Shown: positions 1 through 6,370 of the stretch, piece by piece
How positions within the stretch are numbered: position 1 is the stretch's first letter
Layout of the letters: every line of letters starts with the position of its first letter
Origin: JAQGMJ01 sp036271855
GTDB lineage: Bacteria > Pseudomonadota > Gammaproteobacteria > Burkholderiales > JAEUOS01
Reading direction: 5' to 3'
DNA length: 11,882 nt
Assembly (NCBI GenBank): GCA_036271855.1
Contig: DATAZV010000261.1
Span: 1-11,882, forward strand
Translations under genes and position numbers: made by a program
Notes under the pieces: model-generated
What the model was told of the DNA's origin: nothing
Database searches by the model: none
The model's input: the letters and a program-made list of their open reading frames with translations, nothing else

Positions 1-1
1 G

Positions 2-1339
2 CGCCTGTGGCCGACCCTGCGCCTGGGCGTGCTGACTTCGGTCTGCGGATTCTCCGCGCTGCTGTTCTCCGGCTTTCCGGGCCTGGCGCAACTGGGCCTG
101 TTCTCCATCATCGGCCTGATCGTCGCCGCCGCCGTCACGCGCTATGTGCTGCCGGCGCTGCTGCCGCAAAAGTTCGCCGCGCGCAGCGTCGAGCACCTGG
201 CGCCATCGATCCTTCGCGTGGTGGACCGTTTCACGATGTTGCGCATTCCGTTCTACGTGCTGACGGCCGCCGCGCTGGGCTGGCTGATCTACCTCGGCGG
301 GCCGCCGTGGAGCGACGAGCTTTCCAGCTTGTCGCCGGTGCCGAAGCGCGAGCAGCTACTCGACGAGCAGATGCGCCACGACATCGGTGCGCCCGACGTG
401 CGCTACCTGATCGTGGTAAGTAGCGCGGATGCGCAAGGCGCGCTGCAAGGCGCCGAGGCGCTGGCCGCGCCGCTGGCGCGCCTCACCGAAGCCGGCGCGC
501 TCGAAGGCTACGACTCGCCGGCGCAGGTGCTGCCCAGTCTCGCGGTGCAAAAGCGCCGCCAGGCCGCGCTGCCGGACGCCGCCACCCTGCGCGCCGCGCT
601 CACCCAGGGCCAGCAGGGCACGCCGTTCAAGACCGGGACCTTCGACCCCTTCCTGCAGGACGTGGAAGCCGCGCGCACCCAGCCGCTGCTGACGCGCGAG
701 AGCATGCAGGGCGGTGCGCTGGCGCTGAAGGTGGATGGCCTGCTGATCAAGCGCGCCGGCGCCAAAGACGGCTGGGCCGCCCTGCTGCCGCTGCGCGGGG
801 TGCAAAAACCGGAAGCGATCACCGCCGCGCTGGCCGCGCAGGCAAAGCCGCAAGCCGGAGGGCAGCAGGCCGTCCTGCTGGACATCAAGCGCGACGCCGA
901 CCAGATGTTCTCTTCCTATCGCCGCGAGGCCGAGAGCCATACGCTGATGGGCGCCGCCGCCATCGCGGTGCTGCTGTTCATCAGCATGCGACGCCTAAGC
1001 CGCGTGTTCGACGTGCTGGCGCCGCTGGCAGCGGCCGTGCTGGTGACCACCGCCCTGCTGGCGGCCTCGGGCGCGCAGCTGACCATATTCCACCTCGTTG
1101 GGTTATCGCTGGTGGTCGCGGTGGGCTCGAACTATTCGCTGTTTTTCGAACGCGTGTCGGCGGCGGCCACCAGCCGCGAGCGCACCATCATTTCGCTGCT
1201 GTTCGCCAACGTGGCGATGGCGATTGCCTTTGGCCTGCTGGGTTCGTCCTCAGTGCCGGTGCTCGCCGCCATCGGCCTGACGGTGGCCATCGGCGCGGTG
1301 CTGAGCCTGCTGTTCTCGGCGATCCTGGCGCGGAGATAA
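2..1339 (+). CDS. MMPL/RND-family lipid exporter, C-terminal part (5'-truncated by the window)
   Basis: The reading frame is open from the first complete codon at base 2, so the gene begins upstream. The 445 visible residues have the layout of the second half of an RND/MMPL exporter. The tail of the first membrane bundle spans about residues 10-50, followed by a helix at about 82-99. A soluble, probably periplasmic domain covers about 100-310. A final bundle of about five helices runs from roughly 314 to 443 and ends in a short basic tail (ARR). MMPL proteins use the proton gradient to move lipids or lipid-linked products across the inner membrane, and aryl polyene loci normally carry one. 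Where the canonical last-bundle motif reads G-x-D-Y, this protein has GSNY at about 375-378, so the proton-relay Asp is Asn. The next gene starts 2 nt after the stop, and its Shine-Dalgarno lies inside this gene's end. The export role is inferred from family and context. Confidence 0.85.
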   Translation, partial: RLWPTLRLGVLTSVCGFSALLFSGFPGLAQLGLFSIIGLIVAAAVTRYVLPALLPQKFAARSVEHLAPSILRVVDRFTMLRIPFYVLTAAALGWLIYLGGPPWSDELSSLSPVPKREQLLDEQMRHDIGAPDVRYLIVVSSADAQGALQGAEALAAPLARLTEAGALEGYDSPAQVLPSLAVQKRRQAALPDAATLRAALTQGQQGTPFKTGTFDPFLQDVEAARTQPLLTRESMQGGALALKVDGLLIKRAGAKDGWAALLPLRGVQKPEAITAALAAQAKPQAGGQQAVLLDIKRDADQMFSSYRREAESHTLMGAAAIAVLLFISMRRLSRVFDVLAPLAAAVLVTTALLAASGAQLTIFHLVGLSLVVAVGSNYSLFFERVSAAATSRERTIISLLFANVAMAIAFGLLGSSSVPVLAAIGLTVAIGAVLSLLFSAILARR

Positions 1340-1341
1340 AC

Positions 1342-2037
1342 ATGGACACCATCGCCGACCGCATCGCCGACCCGCGCGCCCTGCTGCTGATGCTGCATGG
1401 CGCGGGCGATCATGCCGAAGACTTCCTGCGCCATGGCTTCATCGCCGCCCTGCGCGAGCGCCGCATCCCGGTGGACGTGCTGGCGGTGCAGGCCAATTCC
1501 GACCTGTACCTGGAAAAGACCATGATCGCGCGCCTGCACGCCGAGGTGGTCGCCCCGGCGCTGCGGGCCTATCCGCGCCCCCTGCCGCTGTGGCTGGCGG
1601 GCATTTCGCTGGGCGGCATGGGCGCCGGGCTGTACGCCCAGGCGCACCCCCGCGCGGTGGCCGGCCTGTTGCTGTTGGCGCCGTTTTTCGCGGTGCGCGG
1701 GACGATTGCGGAAGTGACGCGCGCCGGCGGCCTGGCAGCCTGGAACCCGGGAGAAATAATGCCGGACGACGAGGAACGCGGCCTGCTGTTGTGGCTCAAA
1801 CAATGGCAGCGCGCCGACGGCCCGGCGATTCGCCTCGGATATGGTACAAACGACCGCTACGCACCGGCCAGCGCGCTGCTGGCGGCGCGCCTGCCGGCAG
1901 CCGACGTGATGACCTGCGCCGGCGGGCATGACTGGCCCACCTGGCAGGCGCTGTGGCCGCGCCTGCTCGACGGGCTGCAGTTGCAGGCGCAGGCTCAGGC
2001 AAAAGCGGCACACCACTCGGGAGCAGGGCTAAGTTGA
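1342..2037 (+). CDS. Alpha/beta-fold serine hydrolase (carboxylesterase/phospholipase-like)
   Basis: This 231-residue protein has the alpha/beta-hydrolase fold signatures in order. HGAGDH (19-24) is the oxyanion-hole loop. G-I-S-L-G-G (87-92) is the nucleophile elbow with Ser89. Asp171 in GTNDRY and His196 in GGHDW complete a plausible triad. Size and motifs resemble the compact COG0400-type carboxylesterase/lysophospholipase group. There is no signal peptide, so it is probably cytoplasmic. The ATG is 2 nt after the exporter stop with GGAG at 1332-1335. Its stop TGA overlaps the TTG start of the next gene, so the genes are probably translationally coupled. A plausible job is editing or releasing acyl or ester groups during polyene-lipid assembly. 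That is inference from position, and the substrate cannot be read from the sequence. Confidence 0.8.
   Translation: MDTIADRIADPRALLLMLHGAGDHAEDFLRHGFIAALRERRIPVDVLAVQANSDLYLEKTMIARLHAEVVAPALRAYPRPLPLWLAGISLGGMGAGLYAQAHPRAVAGLLLLAPFFAVRGTIAEVTRAGGLAAWNPGEIMPDDEERGLLLWLKQWQRADGPAIRLGYGTNDRYAPASALLAARLPAADVMTCAGGHDWPTWQALWPRLLDGLQLQAQAQAKAAHHSGAGLS
2019..2023 (+). promoter_or_regulatory. Shine-Dalgarno GGGAG supporting the TTG start of the deacetylase
   Basis: GGGAG lies 10 nt before the TTG at 2034. It supports that codon, rather than the GTG at 1953, as the deacetylase start. It sits inside the end of the hydrolase gene. Confidence 0.5.
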
Positions 2038-2897
2038 GCGAAGCAACGCGGGCATTGCAGGCAGCGCCGGATCAGGCGGGCGGGGCGCCGCGCCGCTGGC
2101 GCCCCGCGCCCTTCATCCGCTTCAGCCTGGCGCTGCATCTGGCCGCGCTCGGCGCCCTCATATTCGAGCCGGCCTGGTGGCTGTGGATCTTGGGCGTGGT
2201 GCTGGCGGACCACGCCATCATCTGCCTGTCGGTGCCCTTCACCCGGGGCAGCCTGATCGGCCCCAACCTCACCCGCCTGCCGGCGGCGGCGGCCGCGCGC
2301 GGCGAAGTCGCGCTGACTTTCGACGACGGCCCGAACCCGGCGGTGACGCCGCAGGTGATGGACCTGCTGGAAGCCGCCGGCATGCGCGCCAGCTTTTTTT
2401 GCATCGGCGCCCGGGTGCAGGCGCATCCGGAACTGGCGCGCGAAATCGTGCGCCGCGGCCACCAGGTGGAGAACCACAGCGACCAGCACGGCGTCGCCTT
2501 TTCCTTCTACGGCTATTTCCGCTTGAAGCGCGAAGTGGAGGCGGCGCAGGCGGCGCTTACCGCCGTCACCGAGCGCACCCCGGGGTTTTTCCGCGCCCCG
2601 GCGGGCTTTCGCAGCCCCTTTCTCGATCCGATTTTGCAGACCCGCGGCATCCGTTACATCTCGTGGACCCGGCGCGGTTTCGACGCGGTCGACCGCGACC
2701 CGGCGCGGGTGCTGGCGCGCATGACCAACCAGCTGGCCGCCGGCGACGTGCTGCTGCTGCACGACGGCGGCGCCGCGCGTACCGCCGCGGGCGTGCCGCT
2801 GGTATTGGCGGTGCTGCCCGCCCTGCTGGAGCGGCTGCGCGAGCGCGGGCTCAAAAGCGTGCCCCTGGCGAATGCCTTCGCGGAGACGGCGGCCTGA
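2034..2897 (+). CDS. Membrane-anchored polysaccharide deacetylase (NodB/CE4 family)
   Basis: The protein is 287 residues from a TTG start that overlaps the previous stop, with GGGAG at 2019-2023. An in-frame GTG at 1953 would need an 85-nt overlap and is less likely. Two hydrophobic stretches at about 27-44 and 47-66 should anchor the N terminus in the inner membrane. The NodB domain follows, with all main motifs. TFDDGP is at 95-100, where D97 is the likely base and D98 a metal ligand. HSDQH is at 148-152 and supplies metal ligands H148 and H152. RAPAG is at 187-191, and LLLHDGG contains catalytic H243. CE4 enzymes remove N- or O-acetyl (or formyl) groups from amino sugars, and membrane-lipid variants such as ArnD exist. 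Next to a lipid exporter it may trim a sugar head group of the exported lipid, but peptidoglycan or another glycan is equally possible. A run of seven T bases (2394-2400) falls inside the domain. Confidence 0.85.
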   Translation: MSEATRALQAAPDQAGGAPRRWRPAPFIRFSLALHLAALGALIFEPAWWLWILGVVLADHAIICLSVPFTRGSLIGPNLTRLPAAAAARGEVALTFDDGPNPAVTPQVMDLLEAAGMRASFFCIGARVQAHPELAREIVRRGHQVENHSDQHGVAFSFYGYFRLKREVEAAQAALTAVTERTPGFFRAPAGFRSPFLDPILQTRGIRYISWTRRGFDAVDRDPARVLARMTNQLAAGDVLLLHDGGAARTAAGVPLVLAVLPALLERLRERGLKSVPLANAFAETAA

Positions 2898-3061
2898 AAA
2901 GAACAAAACAGGCATCCTCGTTGCTTTAATCACGAAGGACGCGAAGAGTGGCGTGGCTTGGGTCCTGTTTTTACCGCTTTTTGCTCTGGCTCCTGCCGAT
3001 TTTCCCTGATGCTTGCGGTCAATTTTGCACAACAACACCAACGACTTCGTAAATCCGACGC
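2898..3061 (+). other. 164-nt gap splitting the cluster, with a short CGAAG-type direct repeat
   Basis: This is the only sizeable non-coding gap in the + strand cluster. It is visibly richer in A/T than its surroundings. At 2931-2948 two 9-base units, CACGAAGGA and CGCGAAGAG, stand in tandem. Short T runs at 2969-2973 and 2980-2984 follow, but no convincing GC stem precedes them. TTGCAC at 3025-3030 with CGTAAA 17 nt later is a weak promoter look-alike. No clear Shine-Dalgarno precedes the ketosynthase ATG at 3062. The gap may separate two transcription units. I cannot name a definite promoter or terminator in it. Confidence 0.4.
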
Positions 3062-4243
3062 ATGCAGCCCCTAGCCATTTCCCATTTCACCCTGGCCAAT
3101 TGCCTGGGTAAGGGCACCGCCGCCACCCTGGCTGCGCTGCGCGAACAGCGCTCGGGCCTGGCGCCCTGCGCTTTCGACGGCGCCGAGGTCGACACCTGGG
3201 TCGGCAGCGCCGGGGCGCTGGACACCCCGGTGCGCGCCGAGCTGGCCGCCTTCGACTGCCGCAACAACCGCCTGGCCGAACTGGCGCTGGCGCAAGATGG
3301 CTTCGCCCAGGCAGTCGCCGCCGCGCGCGACAAATACGGGCCGACCCGCATCGGCGTCTTTCTCGGCACCAGCACCTCGGGCATCCTCGCCACCGAGATG
3401 GCCTACCGCAGCCGCCTGGCCGACGGTGCGCTGCCGCCGACCTATCGTTACGCGCAGACCCAGAACACCTATGCCCTGGCCGACTTCACCCAGCGCGTGC
3501 TGGGCTTGTCCGGCCCGGCGATGGTGGTCTCGTCCGCCTGCTCCTCCACCGCCAAGGTGTTCGGCCACGCCAGTCGCATGCTGGAGGCCGGCTTTATCGA
3601 TGCGGCGGTGGTGGGCGGGGTCGACACCCTGTGCCTGACCACGCTGTACGGCTTTGCCTCCCTGGGTCTTACTTCCGCGCAGCCCTGCCGCCCCTTCGGC
3701 GCCGGGCGCGATGGCATTTCGATCGGCGAGGGCGCCGGCTTCGCGCTCTTGGAAAAAGTGGCCGCCGCGCCGCGCGCGCCGCGCCTGCTGGGCGTGGGCG
3801 AGAGCAGCGATGCGTATCACATGTCCAGCCCGCACCCGGAGGGCGAGGGCGCGCACAGCGCGATGCGCCGCGCGCTCGATGCCGCGCGCCTGACGCCTTC
3901 GGACATCGCCTACATCAACCTGCACGGTACCGCCACCCCGGCCAACGACGTCAGCGAAGACCGCGCGGTGGTGCGCCTGTTCGGCAACCAGACGCCGGCC
4001 AGTTCCACCAAGGGCGCGCACGGCCACCTGCTGGGCGCCGCCGGCATCACCGAGGCGATCATCAGCCTGTTGGCGATCGCCCACAACTTCATGCCCGCGG
4101 GCCTCAACACCAGCGAGGTCGACGGTGAGTTGAAAACGCATTACCTGCTGCAAAACCGCGAAGGCCGGGTCGGCGCGGTGCTGTCCAACTCCTTCGGCTT
4201 CGGCGGCAGCAATTGCGCTCTCGTCTTGGGGGGTGCGGCATGA
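3062..4243 (+). CDS. Beta-ketoacyl-ACP synthase (KAS II-like, aryl-polyene ApeO-like)
   Basis: This 393-residue protein is the normal length for a FabF-type condensing enzyme, which joins an acyl group to malonyl-ACP. The complete catalytic set is visible: Cys160 in SSACSS, His288 in NLHGT, and Lys317 and His322 in the K-G-A-H-G-H-L-L-G-A segment. The glycine-rich end NSFGFGGSN is at 376-384. An in-frame TAA at 3050-3052 rules out an upstream extension, so ATG 3062 is the start. No good Shine-Dalgarno is visible. The stop overlaps the ATG of the half-size ketosynthase-like gene (ATGA), typical of partners made in equal amounts. Sequence and neighbours match the KS of aryl-polyene clusters (ApeO type) better than housekeeping FabF, because FabF genes usually sit next to acpP/fabD. 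The exact product is not deducible here. Confidence 0.9.
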   Translation: MQPLAISHFTLANCLGKGTAATLAALREQRSGLAPCAFDGAEVDTWVGSAGALDTPVRAELAAFDCRNNRLAELALAQDGFAQAVAAARDKYGPTRIGVFLGTSTSGILATEMAYRSRLADGALPPTYRYAQTQNTYALADFTQRVLGLSGPAMVVSSACSSTAKVFGHASRMLEAGFIDAAVVGGVDTLCLTTLYGFASLGLTSAQPCRPFGAGRDGISIGEGAGFALLEKVAAAPRAPRLLGVGESSDAYHMSSPHPEGEGAHSAMRRALDAARLTPSDIAYINLHGTATPANDVSEDRAVVRLFGNQTPASSTKGAHGHLLGAAGITEAIISLLAIAHNFMPAGLNTSEVDGELKTHYLLQNREGRVGAVLSNSFGFGGSNCALVLGGAA

Positions 4244-5037
4244 CGCGCGTCTACGTCGAAGGCGTGGGCCTGCTCGGGCCGGGCCTGCAGGGTTGGGCGG
4301 CGGGCGCGCCGGTGTTGGCGGCCACCGCTGATTACGTGTCGGCGCCCACCGTGGTGCCGGTGAGCCAGCTGCTGCCGGCGGCCGAGCGCCGCCGCGCCGG
4401 GCTGCCGGTGAAACTGGTGCTGGCCGTCGGCGAAGAGGCCTTCGCCAATGCCGGGCGCGACCCCGGCGCCACCGCCACCGTGTTCACCTCCTCTTCCGGC
4501 GACGGCGAGACCCTGCACAAGATGTGCGAGGGCCTGGCCGGCGAAGATCGGCAGATTTCGCCGACCCGCTTTCACAACTCGGTGCACAACGCGCCGGCCG
4601 GCTACTGGAGCATCGCGGTGGGCGCGCGCGAAGCCTCCACCAGCCTGTGCGGCCACGACGCCAGCTTTGCCGTCGCCCTGATCGACGCCTATGCGCAGGT
4701 GGTGGCCGAGAATACGGCGGTGGCGCTGATCGCCTGCGACCAGCCCTATCCCGAGCCGATGAACGGCGTGCGGCCGATCGCCGCCAGCGTCGCCATCGGC
4801 GTTGTGTTGACGCCGCAGCCGACACCGCGCAGCCTGGCCGCCCTGCAGATCACCCTGGCCGACGCCGATGGCGGTGAGACCGCGATGCACGATGCGCAAC
4901 TCGAAACCCTGCGCCTGGGCGTGCCGGCGGCGCGCGCGCTGCCGCTGCTGGCGGCGATTGCGCGCGGTGGCGCATCGACGGTGGAAATCGGCTATACCGG
5001 CGCGCTGAAACTCGTCGCCGCTGTCGGCCCGTGCTGA
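4240..5037 (+). CDS. Half-length ketosynthase-like protein (chain-length-factor type, ApeC-like)
   Basis: The 265 residues match only the N-terminal thiolase-fold half of a ketosynthase, as in the Ketoacyl-synt_2 family found in aryl-polyene clusters as a chain length factor. Recognisable pieces are VEGVGLLGPG at the start, FHNSVHNAPAGYW at 111-123 and STSLCGHDAS at 133-142. Cys137 of the last piece falls where the active-site cysteine of a true KS would be. The C-terminal half, with both catalytic histidines and the Lys, is absent, so the protein cannot be a self-sufficient KS. It most likely pairs with the preceding full-length KS and limits chain length. ATG 4240 overlaps the KS stop by 4 nt behind a G-rich stretch. 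An ATG 27 nt earlier would overlap more deeply. The downstream gene begins 7 nt before this gene's end. Confidence 0.8.
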   Translation: MTRVYVEGVGLLGPGLQGWAAGAPVLAATADYVSAPTVVPVSQLLPAAERRRAGLPVKLVLAVGEEAFANAGRDPGATATVFTSSSGDGETLHKMCEGLAGEDRQISPTRFHNSVHNAPAGYWSIAVGAREASTSLCGHDASFAVALIDAYAQVVAENTAVALIACDQPYPEPMNGVRPIAASVAIGVVLTPQPTPRSLAALQITLADADGGETAMHDAQLETLRLGVPAARALPLLAAIARGGASTVEIGYTGALKLVAAVGPC

Positions 5038-5501
5038 AGCCCGCGGCCGAGGTGTCCGCGCTCAAGCTCGACCGTGCACAGATCGCCGCGCTGATTCCCC
5101 ACAGCGGCGCCATGTGCCTGCTCGACGGCGTGCGCGAATGGGACGATGAACGCATCGTCTGCATCAGCCGCTCGCACGGCGCGCCGGAGCATCCCTTGCG
5201 CGTCGGCGATATCCTGCCGGTGCTGTGCGGGGTCGAATACGCGGCGCAGGCGATGGCGGTGCACGGCGGCCTCACCGCGCTGGAAGGGCGGCGCCCGCGC
5301 GCCGGCTACCTGGCGGCGCTGCGCGATGTGCGCTGCAGGCAAACGCGCCTGGACCAGGTCGAGGGCGAAATCGAAATCGAGGCGGCGCGCCTGATGGGCG
5401 AGGCCGCCACCGTGATCTATCAGTTCCACCTGCGCGCGCAGGGCCGCGAGCTGCTCAGCGGCCGCGCCACCGTGGTGCTGGATGTCGGCGGTGCCCCTTG
5501 A
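5031..5501 (+). CDS. Hotdog-fold 3-hydroxyacyl-ACP dehydratase (ApeP/FabZ-like)
   Basis: The 156-residue protein has a hotdog-fold dehydratase layout. LIPHSGAMCLLD at 21-32 corresponds to the FabA/FabZ PH..P.LL(V)D segment and supplies His24. VLCGVEYAAQAMAVHGG at 64-80 is the buried central helix, with Glu69 in the place of the FabZ catalytic Glu/Asp. Such enzymes remove water from 3-hydroxyacyl-ACP to leave a trans double bond, which is the step that builds conjugation in a polyene. Studied aryl-polyene systems use two different dehydratase subunits together, and only one is present here. The partner would be upstream. The GTG at 5031 overlaps the previous gene by 7 nt. A GTG at 5052 is an alternative start. 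Coupling to neighbours on both sides supports one transcript. Confidence 0.8.
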   Translation: MLKPAAEVSALKLDRAQIAALIPHSGAMCLLDGVREWDDERIVCISRSHGAPEHPLRVGDILPVLCGVEYAAQAMAVHGGLTALEGRRPRAGYLAALRDVRCRQTRLDQVEGEIEIEAARLMGEAATVIYQFHLRAQGRELLSGRATVVLDVGGAP

Positions 5502-5544
5502 GCTGGAAAATGCGCATGCCGATGCGTGGGACAATAAGCGCACC

Positions 5545-6324
5545 ATGAGCGAATCCAACACAAGCGGCAACCGCAACGCCGCCGGCGCCGGTGCCAGCCG
5601 CGCGGTCAAGCGCGCCCTGGTCACCGGCGGCAGCGGCGCCATCGGCGCGGCGATCTGCAAGCGCCTGGCGGCCGATGGCTGCCATGTCTATGTGCATGCC
5701 AACAGCCGGCTGGAACAGGCGCAGGCGGTGGTGCAGGAAATCATTGATGCCGGCGGCGCGGCGCACGCCGTGGCTTTCGATGTCGCCGACGCCGAAGCCA
5801 CCGCGGCCGTGTTGCAGCAGATACTTGTTGCCGGACCGATCCAGGTGCTGGTGAACAATGCCGGCATCCACGACGACGCGGTGATGCCGGGCATGCGCGC
5901 GGCGCAATGGGCGCGCGTCATCAATGTTTCGCTGAACGGATTTTTCAACGTTACCCAGCCGCTGCTGATGCCGATGATAGGCACGCGCTGGGGGCGCATC
6001 ATCAATCTCTCGTCGGTGGCGGCGATCACCGGCAATCGCGGCCAGGCCAATTACGCCGCCGCCAAGGCGGGGCTGCACGGCGCATCAAAGTCGCTGGCGC
6101 TGGAAGTGGCCAGCCGCAACATCACGGTGAATGTGATCGCGCCCGGCATCATCGCCACGCCGATGAGCGAAGAGGCCTTCAGCAAGGAGATGATCGCCGG
6201 CATGGTGCCGATGAAGCGCGCCGGCACGCCCGAAGAGGTGGCGGCGCTGGCGGGCTTTCTCGCTTCCGAGGGCGCTTCCTATATTTCGGGGCAGGTGATC
6301 TCGATCAACGGCGGCATGATCTAG
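5545..6324 (+). CDS. fabG: 3-ketoacyl-ACP reductase, SDR family (FabG-like, ApeQ-like)
   Basis: This 259-residue classical short-chain dehydrogenase/reductase has all the hallmark motifs. TGGSGAIG at 27-34 is the nucleotide-binding loop and NNAG is at 104-107. Ser157, Tyr170 and Lys174 complete the catalytic set (S...YxxxK), and Asn131 in SLNG is the fourth tetrad residue. The segment around Tyr170 (GQANYAAAKAGL) closely resembles E. coli FabG. It should reduce 3-ketoacyl-ACP with NADPH between the condensing and dehydrating steps. I chose ATG 5545, which leaves about 22 residues before the first strand. An in-frame ATG at 5482 would overlap the dehydratase gene by 20 nt and add 21 unusual residues. 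It is the last gene of the + strand cluster and converges on a regulator gene. Confidence 0.88.
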   Translation: MSESNTSGNRNAAGAGASRAVKRALVTGGSGAIGAAICKRLAADGCHVYVHANSRLEQAQAVVQEIIDAGGAAHAVAFDVADAEATAAVLQQILVAGPIQVLVNNAGIHDDAVMPGMRAAQWARVINVSLNGFFNVTQPLLMPMIGTRWGRIINLSSVAAITGNRGQANYAAAKAGLHGASKSLALEVASRNITVNVIAPGIIATPMSEEAFSKEMIAGMVPMKRAGTPEEVAALAGFLASEGASYISGQVISINGGMI

Positions 6325-6330
6325 CCCCGG

Positions 6331-6352
6331 GGTTCACCAGCTGGCGTGAACC
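6331..6352. terminator. Inverted repeat between convergent genes, possible bidirectional terminator
   Basis: GGTTCAC (6331-6337) and GTGAACC (6346-6352) form a perfect 7-bp stem with an 8-nt loop containing CAGCTG. It lies in the short gap between the reductase stop and the convergent regulator stop. There is no T run after it on either strand, so intrinsic termination would be weak. It may act with Rho or be a chance structure. Confidence 0.4.
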
Positions 6353-6370
6353 GGCGCGGGCTGCGCGCCT

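Noticed and set aside
1953..2033. GTG at 1953 as the start of the deacetylase
   Set aside because: It would overlap the hydrolase gene by 85 nt and add an Ala/Arg-rich stretch before the membrane helices. The TTG at 2034 overlaps the stop neatly and has GGGAG upstream.
1995..3041. Long - strand open frame (348 codons) opposite the deacetylase
   Set aside because: The deacetylase has all CE4 motifs on the + strand. The antisense translation is low-complexity and His/Arg/Gln rich.
3025..3053. TTGCAC / CGTAAA as a promoter for the ketosynthase
   Set aside because: The -10 hexamer matches only three of six bases and would place the RNA start almost on the ATG, so it is listed only as a weak look-alike.
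3071..4153. Long open frame (360 codons) on the - strand opposite the ketosynthase gene
   Set aside because: It is the mirror of a strongly supported gene in GC-rich DNA. Its translation is rich in Gly, Arg, Ala and Gln and has no recognisable motif.
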